Both the position numbers and the translations under genes were made by a program. DNA of 64,000 nucleotides from Croceivirga sp. (GTDB taxonomy: Bacteria > Bacteroidota > Bacteroidia > Flavobacteriales > Flavobacteriaceae): the NCBI GenBank assembly GCA_028281025.1, contig JANQKR010000047.1:1-64000 (forward strand), written 5' to 3'. Within the stretch, counting starts at the first letter, position 1, and each line of letters starts with the position of its first letter. The notes below the pieces were generated by a model, which worked only from the letters and a program-made list of their open reading frames with translations, was not told the DNA's origin and did no database searches. Of the stretch, positions 1-8,414 are shown one piece after another.

Positions 1-63
1 TGGTTGTTGGTTGTTGGTTGCTGGTTGCTGGTTGCTGGTTGCTGGTTGCTGGTTGTTGGATGT
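1..63. repeat. Heptanucleotide tandem repeat array (TGGTTGT/TGGTTGC)
   Basis: Eight exact-length 7-bp units, alternating TGGTTGT and TGGTTGC, are followed by a degenerate ninth (TGGATGT). The array runs off the left edge, so its full length is unknown. It lies about 100 bp upstream of the 6-phosphogluconolactonase gene and is not coding in any supported frame. A second array with a 7-bp period but different sequence occurs at 30624-30686. Confidence 0.9.
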
Positions 64-162
64 AAGGTAAGGGAAATAGTATTGGGAAAGGCTGCAATAA
101 CCAATAGAATTTAGTGTATTCCTTGACTTAAGGCGGTTTTAAAATAAAGGGAAAAATACAAT

Positions 163-873
163 ATGGAGGTAAGGGTTTTTAAGGACAAGCAAGAGGTTGC
201 GAAACAGTTTTCGGCCTATTTTGCTGAATTGACAAAAGGGAAGGAGGTTTTCCATGTAGCCCTCTCGGGAGGGAGCACCCCAAAAATTGTTTTTGATGAA
301 TTGGCTTTGACCCATGGAGACGCCATTGCCTGGTCCAAAATCCATTTTTATTGGGGCGATGAACGTTGCGTGCCGCCGACCGATGATCAGAGCAATTATA
401 AAATGACCTTGGAGCATTTATTCTCGAAAATCAATGTCCCTGAAAAAAATATCCATAGAATTTTAGGGGAATCGGAGCCGCAACGGGAGGCCATGCGCTA
501 TGCCAATTTGTTGGAGATTTATTTGGATAGGGTGGATGGCATTCCCCAATTTGATCTGATCATCCTGGGTATGGGCGATGATGGCCATACCGCTTCCATT
601 TTTCCCCATGAAATTCAACTCTGGGAAGCTAAAGACCATTGTGTAGTGGCCACACATCCGGATTCTGGTCAAAAGCGGGTTTCCATCAATGGTAAGGTCA
701 TCAATACGGCCAAGGAAGTTGCCTTTTTGGTAACCGGTGCCTCCAAAGCAGGGAAAGTGGATGAAATCCACAATACAAGGGAGGGCTATAAAACCTATCC
801 CGCCTCCCTGGTACATCCAAAATCCGGAAAGCTCATTTGGTTTTTGGATGAGGCGGCTGCTTCTCATCCCTAG
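163..873 (+). CDS. pgl: 6-phosphogluconolactonase
   Basis: Hydrolyses 6-phosphoglucono-1,5-lactone to 6-phosphogluconate, the second step of the oxidative pentose phosphate pathway, in the cytosol. The 236-residue length is normal for the DevB/SOL-type family. Visible family motifs are SGGSTP (35-40), WGDERCVP (64-71) and LGMGDDGHTASIF (135-147), the last carrying the acidic/His active-site region of the sugar isomerase-like fold. In many flavobacteria this gene follows zwf and gnd; those would lie to the left of the window. The chosen ATG follows an A-rich leader, and no alternative upstream start is in frame. The gene is convergent with the thioesterase gene that follows. Confidence 0.95.
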   Translation: MEVRVFKDKQEVAKQFSAYFAELTKGKEVFHVALSGGSTPKIVFDELALTHGDAIAWSKIHFYWGDERCVPPTDDQSNYKMTLEHLFSKINVPEKNIHRILGESEPQREAMRYANLLEIYLDRVDGIPQFDLIILGMGDDGHTASIFPHEIQLWEAKDHCVVATHPDSGQKRVSINGKVINTAKEVAFLVTGASKAGKVDEIHNTREGYKTYPASLVHPKSGKLIWFLDEAAASHP

Positions 874-899
874 TACCTCTGTGATTTCCAACCCAGAAA

Positions 900-917
900 G
901 GGAAATTATAATTTCCC
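900..917. other. Perfect 18-bp palindrome between convergent genes
   Basis: GGGAAATTATAATTTCCC reads the same on both strands and lies between the stop codons of pgl and the thioesterase gene. It can form a 7-9 bp stem on either transcript, but neither side is followed by a strong T-run, so it is at best a weak bidirectional terminator. Confidence 0.4.
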
Positions 918-952
918 ATTCGGAATGATTTCCAAACTGCTAAAAGGAGCCG

Positions 953-1498
953 TTAGTCCAAATCCAATTTCACGTTCTCACCCTCCAGGTATTTCAAATA
1001 TTCGTTTACCTTGAACAGCTTGCCATGGTATTTGGTATCCCGTTGCCGCACGGCCATTTTGCGTTCCACACTTCGGGCATACCTTCGTAGTCCCTGCTTG
1101 TCGGTAATCAACAGTCCCGGTACTTTTACATTGTTTCCTTTGCCGTCCTTGGCCACCATGGTAAAATAGGAAGAATTGCAGTGTCGTTTTTCCCCGGTGG
1201 TCACGGTTTCGGCCTCTACCCGAACCCCAATGACCATACTGGTCCGTCCGGTGTAGTTCACACTGGCTTTAAGGGTAACCAGTTCTCCAACTTCGATGGG
1301 GTTCAGGAAATCGACCCGATTTACGGAGGCCGTCACACAATAGGCCTGGGAATGTTTACTGGCACAGGCAAAGGCAATTTGGTCCATCAGGTTCAAGATA
1401 TGCCCGCCATGCACCTTACCTCCAAAATTGGAGTGGGAGGGAAGCATCAGCTCCGTAATTGATACCCAAGACTCTTTTGAAGTTTTAAACTTTTTCAT
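953..1498 (-). CDS. Acyl-CoA thioesterase, hotdog fold
   Basis: Probably hydrolyses acyl-CoA thioesters to free fatty acid and CoA. The 181-residue protein has one hotdog domain with the YciA/ACOT-like segment FGGKVHGGHILNLMDQIAF (25-43). Asp39 in this segment is the family's likely catalytic acid, and the GG of HGG contacts CoA in relatives. A second half-domain marker, SVNYTGRTSMVIGVRVEAE, follows the central helix and strand. The C-terminal 45 residues are basic and look disordered. The start codon overlaps the stop of the upstream membrane protein gene (ATGA), so rmuC, the small protein and this gene form one minus-strand operon. The acyl chain preference cannot be read from the sequence. 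Confidence 0.88.
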   Translation of the reverse strand: MKKFKTSKESWVSITELMLPSHSNFGGKVHGGHILNLMDQIAFACASKHSQAYCVTASVNRVDFLNPIEVGELVTLKASVNYTGRTSMVIGVRVEAETVTTGEKRHCNSSYFTMVAKDGKGNNVKVPGLLITDKQGLRRYARSVERKMAVRQRDTKYHGKLFKVNEYLKYLEGENVKLDLD

Positions 1499-1860
1499 TT
1501 GTTGAAATGGGGCGACTTTTCCAATACCACATCGGTAATAAAATATTTGGTGTCACCCAGCCAAAAAAAAGTAGCATACCGTTCTTTGTAGGCGACCTTA
1601 ACATATTTTCCTTGATATGCTATTAGTTTCTGGATGATTTCCTCTTCTGAATCCTGTACGGAAAACTTAAAAATCCGTACTCCGGAAATCCCTTGGCTTA
1701 GTTCTCCTTCCCAGGTTTTGGCCAATACCCCTTTGTTGCTAAATTTCATTAGTTCCCCAGACCGATAGCCTTCACTAAAAGGAACATAATACACAAAAGC
1801 AAAGTAAATGGCACTACCCAGTAGGATGACCGAGATGAGAATAAAGATAATTTTACGCAT
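1495..1860 (-). CDS. Small single-TM protein of unknown function
   Basis: This 121-residue protein has one N-terminal hydrophobic segment (about 4-24), which may be a membrane anchor or an uncleaved signal, and a soluble beta-rich remainder containing YAxFFWLGDTKYFITDV near the end. I do not recognise a characterised family. It starts directly after the rmuC stop and overlaps the thioesterase gene by 4 bp (ATGA), so translational coupling is likely. Nothing in the sequence supports an enzyme. In particular there is no Rossmann fold or 6-phosphogluconate dehydrogenase motif, although a neighbour-derived name of that kind would be tempting given pgl nearby. Confidence 0.75.
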   Translation of the reverse strand: MRKIIFILISVILLGSAIYFAFVYYVPFSEGYRSGELMKFSNKGVLAKTWEGELSQGISGVRIFKFSVQDSEEEIIQKLIAYQGKYVKVAYKERYATFFWLGDTKYFITDVVLEKSPHFNK

Positions 1861-3216
1861 CTAAAGTTTTAATTTAGGTTGTTCATTTTCCACTTCTTGG
1901 TCATCTTCTTCTGCCCGTTTTAGAATGGGTTCTGGAATCGACTTTTTGGCCTTGGCCCCCATTTTCTTTAATTTTTCAATACTGGTAACGATATTCCCGC
2001 GGCCCTCCACCAACTTGTTCATGGCACCACGGTATTCGTTTTTGGCTTCGTCCATCTTTTTTCCTACACGGGTAAGGTCCGACACAAAACCTTCGAATTT
2101 ATCATAAAGGGCCCCGGCCTGCCGTGCTATTTCAATAGCGTTGCGCTGTTGTTTTTCATTGCTCCACATCGTATCTATGGTGCGTAAGGTGGCCAATAAG
2201 GTAGAAGGTGTAACAATAACGATGTTTTGTTCAAAGGCCCTATTGTAAATGGTGTTGTCCTCGTTGATCGCTACTGCAAAAGCTGGCTCTATGGGTACAA
2301 ACATCAATACAAAATCAGGGCTTTCCATTTCGTACAAATCCTCATATTTTTTGGCAGAGAGTTGTTCCACATGTTTGCGAAGGGAATTGATGTGGTCTTT
2401 TAAGAATCTGGGTTTTTCATCTTCGGGAGCATTGGTATAGCGCTCGTAATCCGTTAGGGAAACCTTGGAATCGACCACCATTTTTTTCCCATCGGGGAGA
2501 TGAATGATGACATCGGGCATCACCCGGGCCCCATCTTCCCGTTTAAAACTTTGCTGTACGCTATACTCCCGGTCCCTTTCCAATCCGGATTTTTCCAAAA
2601 CACGTTCCAACACCAATTCTCCCCAGTTCCCTTGCATTTTGCTATCCCCTTTAAGCGCCTTGGTAAGGTTTTCCGCTTCTTGCGTAATCTTTAGGTTTTG
2701 ATTTTGGAGGTTGAGCAATTGCTCTTTTAAGGCTGAATGGATACTAATATTTTCTTTTTGGGTTTCTTCGACCTTCTTTTCAAACAATTGGATCCGCTCC
2801 TGAAGCGGACTTAAAATTTGCTTGATGTTTTTTTGATTTTGCTCGGTAAATTTGCTGCTTTTTTCATCCAGGATTTTGTTGGCCAAATTTTCAAAATCCT
2901 TGGTAAACTTTTCCTGAAGTTTTTCTACTTCTTCCTTTTGCTCGGTATTGATACGCTCCAGGTTCTCCAAGTCAGCTTGATAGCGCACCAGTTGATTGCC
3001 CAGTTGTTCTTTTTCGTTTTGAATATGTTTTTTTTCCTCGTTTTCAAGGTCCAGCCTCTCATTGAGGGCCGTTAGGGATTGATTTAGTTGTTGTTCACGT
3101 TCCTGCCAAACACTTTCGTTGGATTTTGTTTTCAGTTTTTGGATGTAGATGCCCACCAAAATACCTACAACAATGGCCAGAAGACCAACAAGCAAATACA
3201 TCAGTTCTTGACTCAT
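1861..3216 (-). CDS. rmuC: DNA recombination protein RmuC
   Basis: RmuC-family proteins are putative endonuclease-fold factors that limit rearrangements at inverted repeats. The protein has 451 residues from the chosen start. One N-terminal transmembrane helix (5-25) precedes a long coiled coil (about 30-195), followed by the RmuC core. That core shows GNWGE (196-200), MPDVIIHLP (233-241) and VVDSKV (247-252), where the Asp and DSK residues match the PD-(D/E)XK-like centre, and it ends in an acidic/lysine-rich tail. The frame stays open 15 codons upstream to 3261, but the ATG at 3216 is preferred because it places the anchor helix directly at the N-terminus. It is the first gene of the operon with the small membrane protein and the thioesterase. 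Confidence 0.92.
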   Translation of the reverse strand: MSQELMYLLVGLLAIVVGILVGIYIQKLKTKSNESVWQEREQQLNQSLTALNERLDLENEEKKHIQNEKEQLGNQLVRYQADLENLERINTEQKEEVEKLQEKFTKDFENLANKILDEKSSKFTEQNQKNIKQILSPLQERIQLFEKKVEETQKENISIHSALKEQLLNLQNQNLKITQEAENLTKALKGDSKMQGNWGELVLERVLEKSGLERDREYSVQQSFKREDGARVMPDVIIHLPDGKKMVVDSKVSLTDYERYTNAPEDEKPRFLKDHINSLRKHVEQLSAKKYEDLYEMESPDFVLMFVPIEPAFAVAINEDNTIYNRAFEQNIVIVTPSTLLATLRTIDTMWSNEKQQRNAIEIARQAGALYDKFEGFVSDLTRVGKKMDEAKNEYRGAMNKLVEGRGNIVTSIEKLKKMGAKAKKSIPEPILKRAEEDDQEVENEQPKLKL

Positions 3217-3249
3217 AAAGTAAAATCTTAACGTAAAGATAGTTGAATT

Positions 3250-3317
3250 GTCATTCCGCACTTGATGCGGAATCCAAAAAATGGGCGTTCCTGGACTCCT
3301 GCTTATGAAGGAATGAC
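3250..3317. repeat. Palindromic intergenic repeat (REP-like)
   Basis: The outer inverted arms are GTCATTCC (3250-3257) and GGAATGAC (3310-3317). An inner hairpin ATTCCGCA...TGCGGAAT (3253-3273) gives a two-stem cruciform-like unit. It fills the gap between rmuC and the btuD stop. Units opening GTCATTCCGC and closing GGAATGAC are a widespread bacterial intergenic repeat type; whether this genome holds many copies needs a genome-wide count. Confidence 0.75.
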
Positions 3318-3324
3318 TGGTTTG

Positions 3325-4092
3325 TTACTTCTTTATTTTAAAAGAACCGGTTTTGGCATCAAACTGTACCAATTCCGAAGGGAATATGCGCTCAAAACTT
3401 CCTTTTTCAATCAGTTCACAGGGAGCGGCAAAAGGGTTGGTTTTTCCATCCAAAATCAGGATTTTATCACAAAGCTGAATGGCCAAATCGATTTCGTGGG
3501 TAGTAAAGACAACTGTTTTTTGATGCGCATGGGCCATTTGCCGTAACAGTGTAAAAATCTGGACCTTGTTGAAAAGATCCAAATGTGTGGTAGGCTCATC
3601 CAAAAACAACAAAGGAGTATCCTGTGCCATGGCCCGTGCAATCAAAACCCGTTGCAACTGGCCGTCACTAAGTTCATAGCATTTTTTGGTTTTTAGTCCG
3701 CCTAAGTAAAATTGTTGGATACTCCCTTCAATTTTTTCCTTGTCCCCTTCGGTCAATGTCCCCAACCAATTGGTGTAGGGCTGCCTGGCGAGCGCAATCA
3801 ACTCTTGAACGGTTAGATTCTTTGTGGCAATGGATTCGGTAAGGACCAAGGATAGTTGCTTTGCGAGCTCCAGTGGCGAAAAGCTGGATAGCGGTTTTGT
3901 TCCTATACATATCTCACCAGTGATTTTGGATTGTAGCTTGGCCATGGTCCTCAATAGGGTGGACTTTCCTATGCCATTAACACCAACAATTCCACACAGC
4001 TCCCCTTGTTCAAGTTGAAAATTGATATGTTCGACCACAGGTTTGGATTTATAACCAACGGACAAGTCCCTTATGGAAATGAGGTACTGCAT
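3325..4092 (-). CDS. btuD: Cobalamin-type ABC transporter, ATP-binding protein
   Basis: This ATPase of a FecCD/BtuC-type importer energises transport across the inner membrane. The 255-residue protein has Walker A GVNGIGKST (37-45), a slightly altered signature LSDGQ (141-145, usually LSGGQ), Walker B LLFLDEP (161-167) and the switch His in TTHE (H199). The ATG at 4092 overlaps the permease stop TGA by one base, which favours it over the TTG three bases upstream. It is the third gene of btuF-btuC-btuD. The ATPase alone cannot distinguish B12 from haem or siderophore import. The B12 assignment comes from the divergent B12 riboswitch and btuB-like gene. Confidence 0.85.
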   Translation of the reverse strand: MQYLISIRDLSVGYKSKPVVEHINFQLEQGELCGIVGVNGIGKSTLLRTMAKLQSKITGEICIGTKPLSSFSPLELAKQLSLVLTESIATKNLTVQELIALARQPYTNWLGTLTEGDKEKIEGSIQQFYLGGLKTKKCYELSDGQLQRVLIARAMAQDTPLLFLDEPTTHLDLFNKVQIFTLLRQMAHAHQKTVVFTTHEIDLAIQLCDKILILDGKTNPFAAPCELIEKGSFERIFPSELVQFDAKTGSFKIKK

Positions 4093-5111
4093 CAAAAGAA
4101 TAGTTTACGTTTTCTCACCAACAGCCAAATCACCACTGGAGCCCCTACAATGGATGTAATGGCATTAATGGGCAAAACCTGGGCCGATGAAGGCAATTGG
4201 GCAATGGTGTCACAGAGCAACAATAAAATGGCACCGTACAAAAAGACTGCAGGGACCAACACCTTATGGTCCATGGTCTTGAATATTTGCCGGGTTAAAT
4301 GGGGAACGGCAAGCCCTACAAAGGCAATGGGACCCGCAAATGCGGTTATACTACCGGCCAATAAGCCCGTAACCAGAATTATTCCCAAACGTGATTTTTT
4401 TAAGGTTATCCCCAGACTTTGGGCGTACTGTTCTCCCAATAGGAGGGCGTTTAAGCTTTTAATGTGGAGCACACTTAGGGCCACACCAACAATGACCACC
4501 GCTCCGAGCAAGGCATTTTGGTTCCAAGAAAGGTTTCCCACACTTCCATAGGTCCAAAAAATGAAGCGTTGCAATTGTTCTGCATCCGAAAAATAGGCCA
4601 ATACGCTTACTATGGCAGCTGTGATACTCCCGAACATTAAACCTATGATCAGCAAGGCCATTGTGTCCCTAACACGATTGGCTACCAGAACCACCACCAA
4701 TAAGACCAAAAAACTACCGGCACTGGCAGCCACTACCAAAGAAACATCGGATACCAAAATGCTGCCCAGGAGTGTTGCCCCCATCAGAAGAAGGGCTGCT
4801 CCAAGACTAGCTCCGGAACTGATGCCCAATACAAACGGTCCCGCCAATGGATTTCGAAACAATGTCTGCATGAGAAGGCCACTTAAGGAAAGCCCGCCCC
4901 CGACCAAAATGGCCGTTACGGCCTTTGGCAAGCGATAACTGTAAATAATGTATTCCCATGAAGCATTCTCCATGGCTTCTCCAAAAAGGGCCTTAAAGGT
5001 TTGGGCTAGGGGTATGGTCACCGATCCCAGACTAATATTTAGCAGGCCCGATACCAATAAAATCAGGAACAATGCTATAAATTGCGGCTTATGGGAGGCT
5101 ATGGTCTGCAC
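4092..5111 (-). CDS. btuC: Cobalamin-type ABC transporter, FecCD-family permease
   Basis: An inner-membrane permease of 339 residues with about ten hydrophobic helices, a normal size for BtuC/FhuB/FecCD subunits. The family hallmark RNPLAGPFVLGISSGASLG is present near residues 88-106. The loop that docks the ATPase can be read as GPIAFVGLAVPHLTRQIF. The start codon is GTG at 5109-5111, sharing its first base with the TAG stop of btuF; no suitable ATG lies nearby. It is the middle gene of the minus-strand importer operon. Confidence 0.87.
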   Translation of the reverse strand: MQTIASHKPQFIALFLILLVSGLLNISLGSVTIPLAQTFKALFGEAMENASWEYIIYSYRLPKAVTAILVGGGLSLSGLLMQTLFRNPLAGPFVLGISSGASLGAALLLMGATLLGSILVSDVSLVVAASAGSFLVLLVVVLVANRVRDTMALLIIGLMFGSITAAIVSVLAYFSDAEQLQRFIFWTYGSVGNLSWNQNALLGAVVIVGVALSVLHIKSLNALLLGEQYAQSLGITLKKSRLGIILVTGLLAGSITAFAGPIAFVGLAVPHLTRQIFKTMDHKVLVPAVFLYGAILLLLCDTIAQLPSSAQVLPINAITSIVGAPVVIWLLVRKRKLFF

Positions 5112-6253
5112 TATTGCAAAGGTGTAAAAAAGTAGGGATTATGGTCCGGTAGGAGTTCTGGATGGAAAAAATGTACCAAATCCTGTAATACCAAATCGGG
5201 CCGCTGCGGAGCCAGCTCATAGTACAGGAGGCCACCAGTGGCCCCTCTGGTATTGGCAAAAGTATATATCTTTTTGGCCTTAAAAGCTTTGAACTGTTGA
5301 TAGTGCGCATTGGCCTGTTCCATTTCCTGATACGATGTGAACCGTGAAGGGGCAATCCAAACATTGGCCTGTTGCCCTTTTTCCAAAACACTTTCCAAGC
5401 TCAAGGACAAACTACCGGTTCCCGAGGTCGCTTGATACAGATATTCCCCATTGGCATCTTTGATGAATTGGGCGGCCCAACTTTCCCCAGCGGGTAAATA
5501 CCAGACGTCCTTGAACAGGGCCCCACTCAATACCGTAGGTTTTTTGGCAGCTTTAGCGGCTATCTTTTTCACTTCTTGATAGGAAGTTTCAATTGCCCTG
5601 AATATACTGTCGGCCTCCTTTTGCTTATCCAGTAGTACCCCAAAGAATTTGATCCATTCGGCTTTGCCCAATGGGGTTTCTTCCGTCCAATCCCCATTGA
5701 ATACCACAGGGATGTTGGCTTTCTGGAAAACGTGATATGCGCTGTTTTGGTCGTCGATGCTAAAACCAATGATCACATCGGGTCGTAATTCCAAAACCAT
5801 TTCGGTGTTAAGGCTTTCATTGGTACCCAATTCTTTGATTTTTCCATTGGAAATCAATTTCCTGGCGGGCATGGAGGAAATGTATTTTGTGTCGGGAAAT
5901 CCAATTAATTTATCCAATCCCCCTAAACTTTCCAAAGCTGGAATATGCGTTGTTGAGGTAGCTATCAAAGAGGTAATGGGGGTGGCAACCACGGCATCAT
6001 AGGCATCGGAAGGGAAGGTCATGGTGGCCAGTTTTTCCTTGGGAACCACTAAATAGCGAAACGCCTTGGAAGCTCCTGGCCAGGGACGGTTTATTTGAAG
6101 CACCGTAAATCCATCGCTGCTTTCCATGGAGAAGCTTTTCGCGTAGCTTGTAGTGGTATTCGGGACCTGAACTTGCTGGCCGGGTCTTACATTTTTCTTA
6201 CAGGAGATCACCAGCCCGAGAAGTAGCAACAAAAAAAATTTGGGTTTTATCAT
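5111..6253 (-). CDS. btuF: Cobalamin-type ABC transporter, substrate-binding lipoprotein
   Basis: The solute receptor for the BtuCD-type importer, anchored on the periplasmic face of the inner or outer membrane. From the ATG at 6253 it has 380 residues with a lipoprotein signal ending in GLVISC (Cys17). The two-lobed TroA/BtuF-like fold is visible in VVATPITSLIATSTTHIPALE and in LRPDVIIGFS. Lys-Lys, not Asp or Glu, follows the lipid Cys, so the Bacteroidota surface-export signal is absent and a periplasmic location fits. The frame is open 25 codons further upstream, but that extension crosses the promoter and lacks a signal sequence. Haem or siderophore binding remains an alternative; the neighbouring riboswitch favours B12. 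Confidence 0.85.
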   Translation of the reverse strand: MIKPKFFLLLLLGLVISCKKNVRPGQQVQVPNTTTSYAKSFSMESSDGFTVLQINRPWPGASKAFRYLVVPKEKLATMTFPSDAYDAVVATPITSLIATSTTHIPALESLGGLDKLIGFPDTKYISSMPARKLISNGKIKELGTNESLNTEMVLELRPDVIIGFSIDDQNSAYHVFQKANIPVVFNGDWTEETPLGKAEWIKFFGVLLDKQKEADSIFRAIETSYQEVKKIAAKAAKKPTVLSGALFKDVWYLPAGESWAAQFIKDANGEYLYQATSGTGSLSLSLESVLEKGQQANVWIAPSRFTSYQEMEQANAHYQQFKAFKAKKIYTFANTRGATGGLLYYELAPQRPDLVLQDLVHFFHPELLPDHNPYFFTPLQ

Positions 6254-6258
6254 GGCCC

Positions 6259-6266
6259 CAAAATTA
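6259..6266 (-). promoter_or_regulatory. Probable -7 element of the btuFCD operon
   Basis: The minus strand reads TAATTTTG, a match to the Bacteroidota TAnnTTTG element, five bases before the btuF ATG. The transcript would begin within about two bases of the start codon, so the btuFCD mRNA would be nearly leaderless. It could not carry a B12 riboswitch of its own. Confidence 0.5.
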
Positions 6267-6329
6267 GACGAATTGAAAATTATGGGAAAAGAATCCGCAG
6301 TTGAATTTAAATACGTACTTTCGTTCAAG

Positions 6330-6577
6330 ATTTAGGTTTGGAGGATTCCTATAAAAAGGGAATTCTTCAATTAAAAGGGAATTCGGTGTAAATCCGGAGC
6401 TGTTCCCGCAACTGTAATCATATGCTGAAGCGTTTTCAGCATCTCTGCAAAGAGTTGTTATTGTCTTCAATACCACTGTTCCGATAGCGATTGGGATGGG
6501 AAGGTAGGATAACAAATTGAAAGCCAGGAGACCTGCCTGATTCGATTAAAACTTAAAAACCTTCGGGATAAAGGTTT
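6330..6577 (+). promoter_or_regulatory. Cobalamin (AdoCbl) riboswitch
   Basis: A B12-sensing leader. The conserved core is plain: GGTGTAAATCCGG around 6385-6397, CCCGCAACTGT at 6405-6415, and the B12 box AGCCAGGAGACCTGCC at 6522-6537. A final hairpin AAACCTT...AAGGTTT (6557-6577) ends seven bases before the btuB-like ATG and could serve as the expression platform. It has no T-run, so it would block translation initiation, not terminate transcription. It points only toward btuB and the beta-propeller gene. B12-bound aptamer is expected to repress outer-membrane uptake. Confidence 0.93.
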
Positions 6578-6583
6578 GCTGTT

Positions 6584-8413
6584 ATGAAGACTGGATACCT
6601 CTTTATATCGCTGGCATTACTATCGCTTTTTGGGTTAAGCGCCCAGGAAATGACAACCCATCGTTTGGATGAGGTTACCGTTTCCGATGTGCGTGTAAAG
6701 CGTTATGCGGAAGGTCATAAGGTCACCGAACTAAAAGACAGTACCATACAACGCAATGGTACATTCCTTACCTCCCTTTTACATTTTAACAGTGCCATTT
6801 ATTTTAAGGAAAACGGCATGGGAATGGTTTCCTCCCCTTCGTTTCGCGGGACCAATGCTTCCCATACGGCGGTTGTATGGAACGGCATCAATATCAACTC
6901 CCAACTCAATGGTCAGGTAGATTTCAATACGGTCAATCCTTTGAACTATAGTTCGGTGGCGATACGTAGCGGTGGCGGTAGCGTCCAGTTTGGTACCGGA
7001 GCCATAGGAGGTTCCGTCCATTTAAATAATGATTTAAAGTTCGAAAAGCACTCCGATCATCAAGTGGTGACAGGCTATGGCAGTTTTGATACCCGTAGTC
7101 TGAATTACAGCAATAGCTTTGGTACGGGTAAGTGGTCTTCGAGTTTTGGGGTCAACTACAATAGCTCCGATAATGACTATTTGTACCTGGAAACGGATGA
7201 ACGAAATACCAATGGTGAGTTTGAACACCTTAATATCAACTTTAATACCGGTTATCGATTAAATGACCGACATGTACTTCGTTTGTACCATCAAAGTTTT
7301 ATTGGGGACCGAAATCTATCCGGTAACCTGGTTGCACCTGGGCGTAGCCGATATGAGGACAATCAGTTTCGGACCCAATTGGAGTGGGGGAGATTTGGGG
7401 AAAAAGCCATTAGCAAATTAAAGGTGGCACACCTGTACGAAGGGTTCAAGTATTTTGAAAATAGGGATTCGGACAATTTCTCGGATGGCCGGGTGACCAC
7501 CCTATTGGCACGCTATTCACTGGATGTTGAACTTTCGGATTCGTTTCGATTGAATTCTTTCGTGGAATACAACAATTTTACGGGTAGGGGGAGCAGTTTT
7601 GGTGCACCGGAACGAAACGATCTTGCCATTACGGCAGTGGTAAAACATACGTTAGCGGAAAAATTGAGGTACAACCTTAGCCTGCGACAGGATTTTTCAT
7701 CGGATTTTTCCAGTCCCGTTGTTTTTGCATGGGACGGGAGTTATGATTTTGGTCATGTCTACAAACTTCAATTGAATGCATCCCGTAATTTCCGAATGCC
7801 CACCTTTAATGACTTATACTGGCAACCAGGGGGCAATTTGGAATTGCAACCGGAACAATCGTATCAGGTGGATTTGGGACACCGGTTCAAGTTGGACCCA
7901 CTAACACTACAATTGAATAGCTATTACATTTCCACTGAGGATATGATCCGTTGGCTGCCCAATACCCAGGGGATTTGGTCCCCTGTCAATGTGGATGACG
8001 TACAAATCTATGGTGTGGAGGTGGAGCTCGGAATACAGCAATCCATTGGTCAAAAACAAGAAGTGGACTTTAAAGCCAATTATGCCTACACCGTTTCTGA
8101 AGATAAAGCAACGGGAGAGCAATTGATTTATGTGCCTTTTCATAGGGGCAATGCTTCCCTGGCGTATCGCTTCTCCAATTTTGGTGCCTTTTACCAGCAT
8201 CTCTACAATGGCTCGGTGGCCATCATCGGCGGGGAATTGGAAGGGTACCAAGTAGCCAATGCAGGGGTAACCTATTCCTTTAAAACAGAAGGTAAGTTGC
8301 ACTGCAGGCTTGGTTTCACCCTTAACAACGTGTTCAATGTGTATTATGAAAATATTGCACTACGACCTATGCCCAATAGAAATATTCAAACCCAATTAGT
8401 ATTAAACTTTTAA
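6584..8413 (+). CDS. btuB: TonB-dependent cobalamin receptor, BtuB-like
   Basis: An outer-membrane gated beta-barrel for vitamin B12 and related corrinoids. The protein has 609 residues, like BtuB, with a signal peptide ending near SAQ (19-21). It has a short TonB-box-like stretch around LDEVTVSD, a plug with SPSFRGTNASHTAVVWNG and GGGSVQFGTGAIGGSV, then a barrel ending in the aromatic LVLNF typical of outer-membrane insertion. It lacks the N-terminal carboxypeptidase-like domain of the two other receptors in this window, which fits a BtuB rather than a SusC/Oar type. It sits directly under the B12 riboswitch, and its stop is one base before the next ATG, so the two are co-transcribed. Confidence 0.9.
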   Translation: MKTGYLFISLALLSLFGLSAQEMTTHRLDEVTVSDVRVKRYAEGHKVTELKDSTIQRNGTFLTSLLHFNSAIYFKENGMGMVSSPSFRGTNASHTAVVWNGININSQLNGQVDFNTVNPLNYSSVAIRSGGGSVQFGTGAIGGSVHLNNDLKFEKHSDHQVVTGYGSFDTRSLNYSNSFGTGKWSSSFGVNYNSSDNDYLYLETDERNTNGEFEHLNINFNTGYRLNDRHVLRLYHQSFIGDRNLSGNLVAPGRSRYEDNQFRTQLEWGRFGEKAISKLKVAHLYEGFKYFENRDSDNFSDGRVTTLLARYSLDVELSDSFRLNSFVEYNNFTGRGSSFGAPERNDLAITAVVKHTLAEKLRYNLSLRQDFSSDFSSPVVFAWDGSYDFGHVYKLQLNASRNFRMPTFNDLYWQPGGNLELQPEQSYQVDLGHRFKLDPLTLQLNSYYISTEDMIRWLPNTQGIWSPVNVDDVQIYGVEVELGIQQSIGQKQEVDFKANYAYTVSEDKATGEQLIYVPFHRGNASLAYRFSNFGAFYQHLYNGSVAIIGGELEGYQVANAGVTYSFKTEGKLHCRLGFTLNNVFNVYYENIALRPMPNRNIQTQLVLNF

Positions 8414-8414
8414 A

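Noticed and set aside
463-891. 142-codon minus-strand frame opposite pgl
   Set aside because: It lies almost wholly within the well-supported pgl gene on the other strand and resembles no protein; a shadow frame.
3262-3546. 94-codon plus-strand frame over the palindrome and btuD end
   Set aside because: It is opposite the btuD coding end and begins in a repeat; no start signal or family features.
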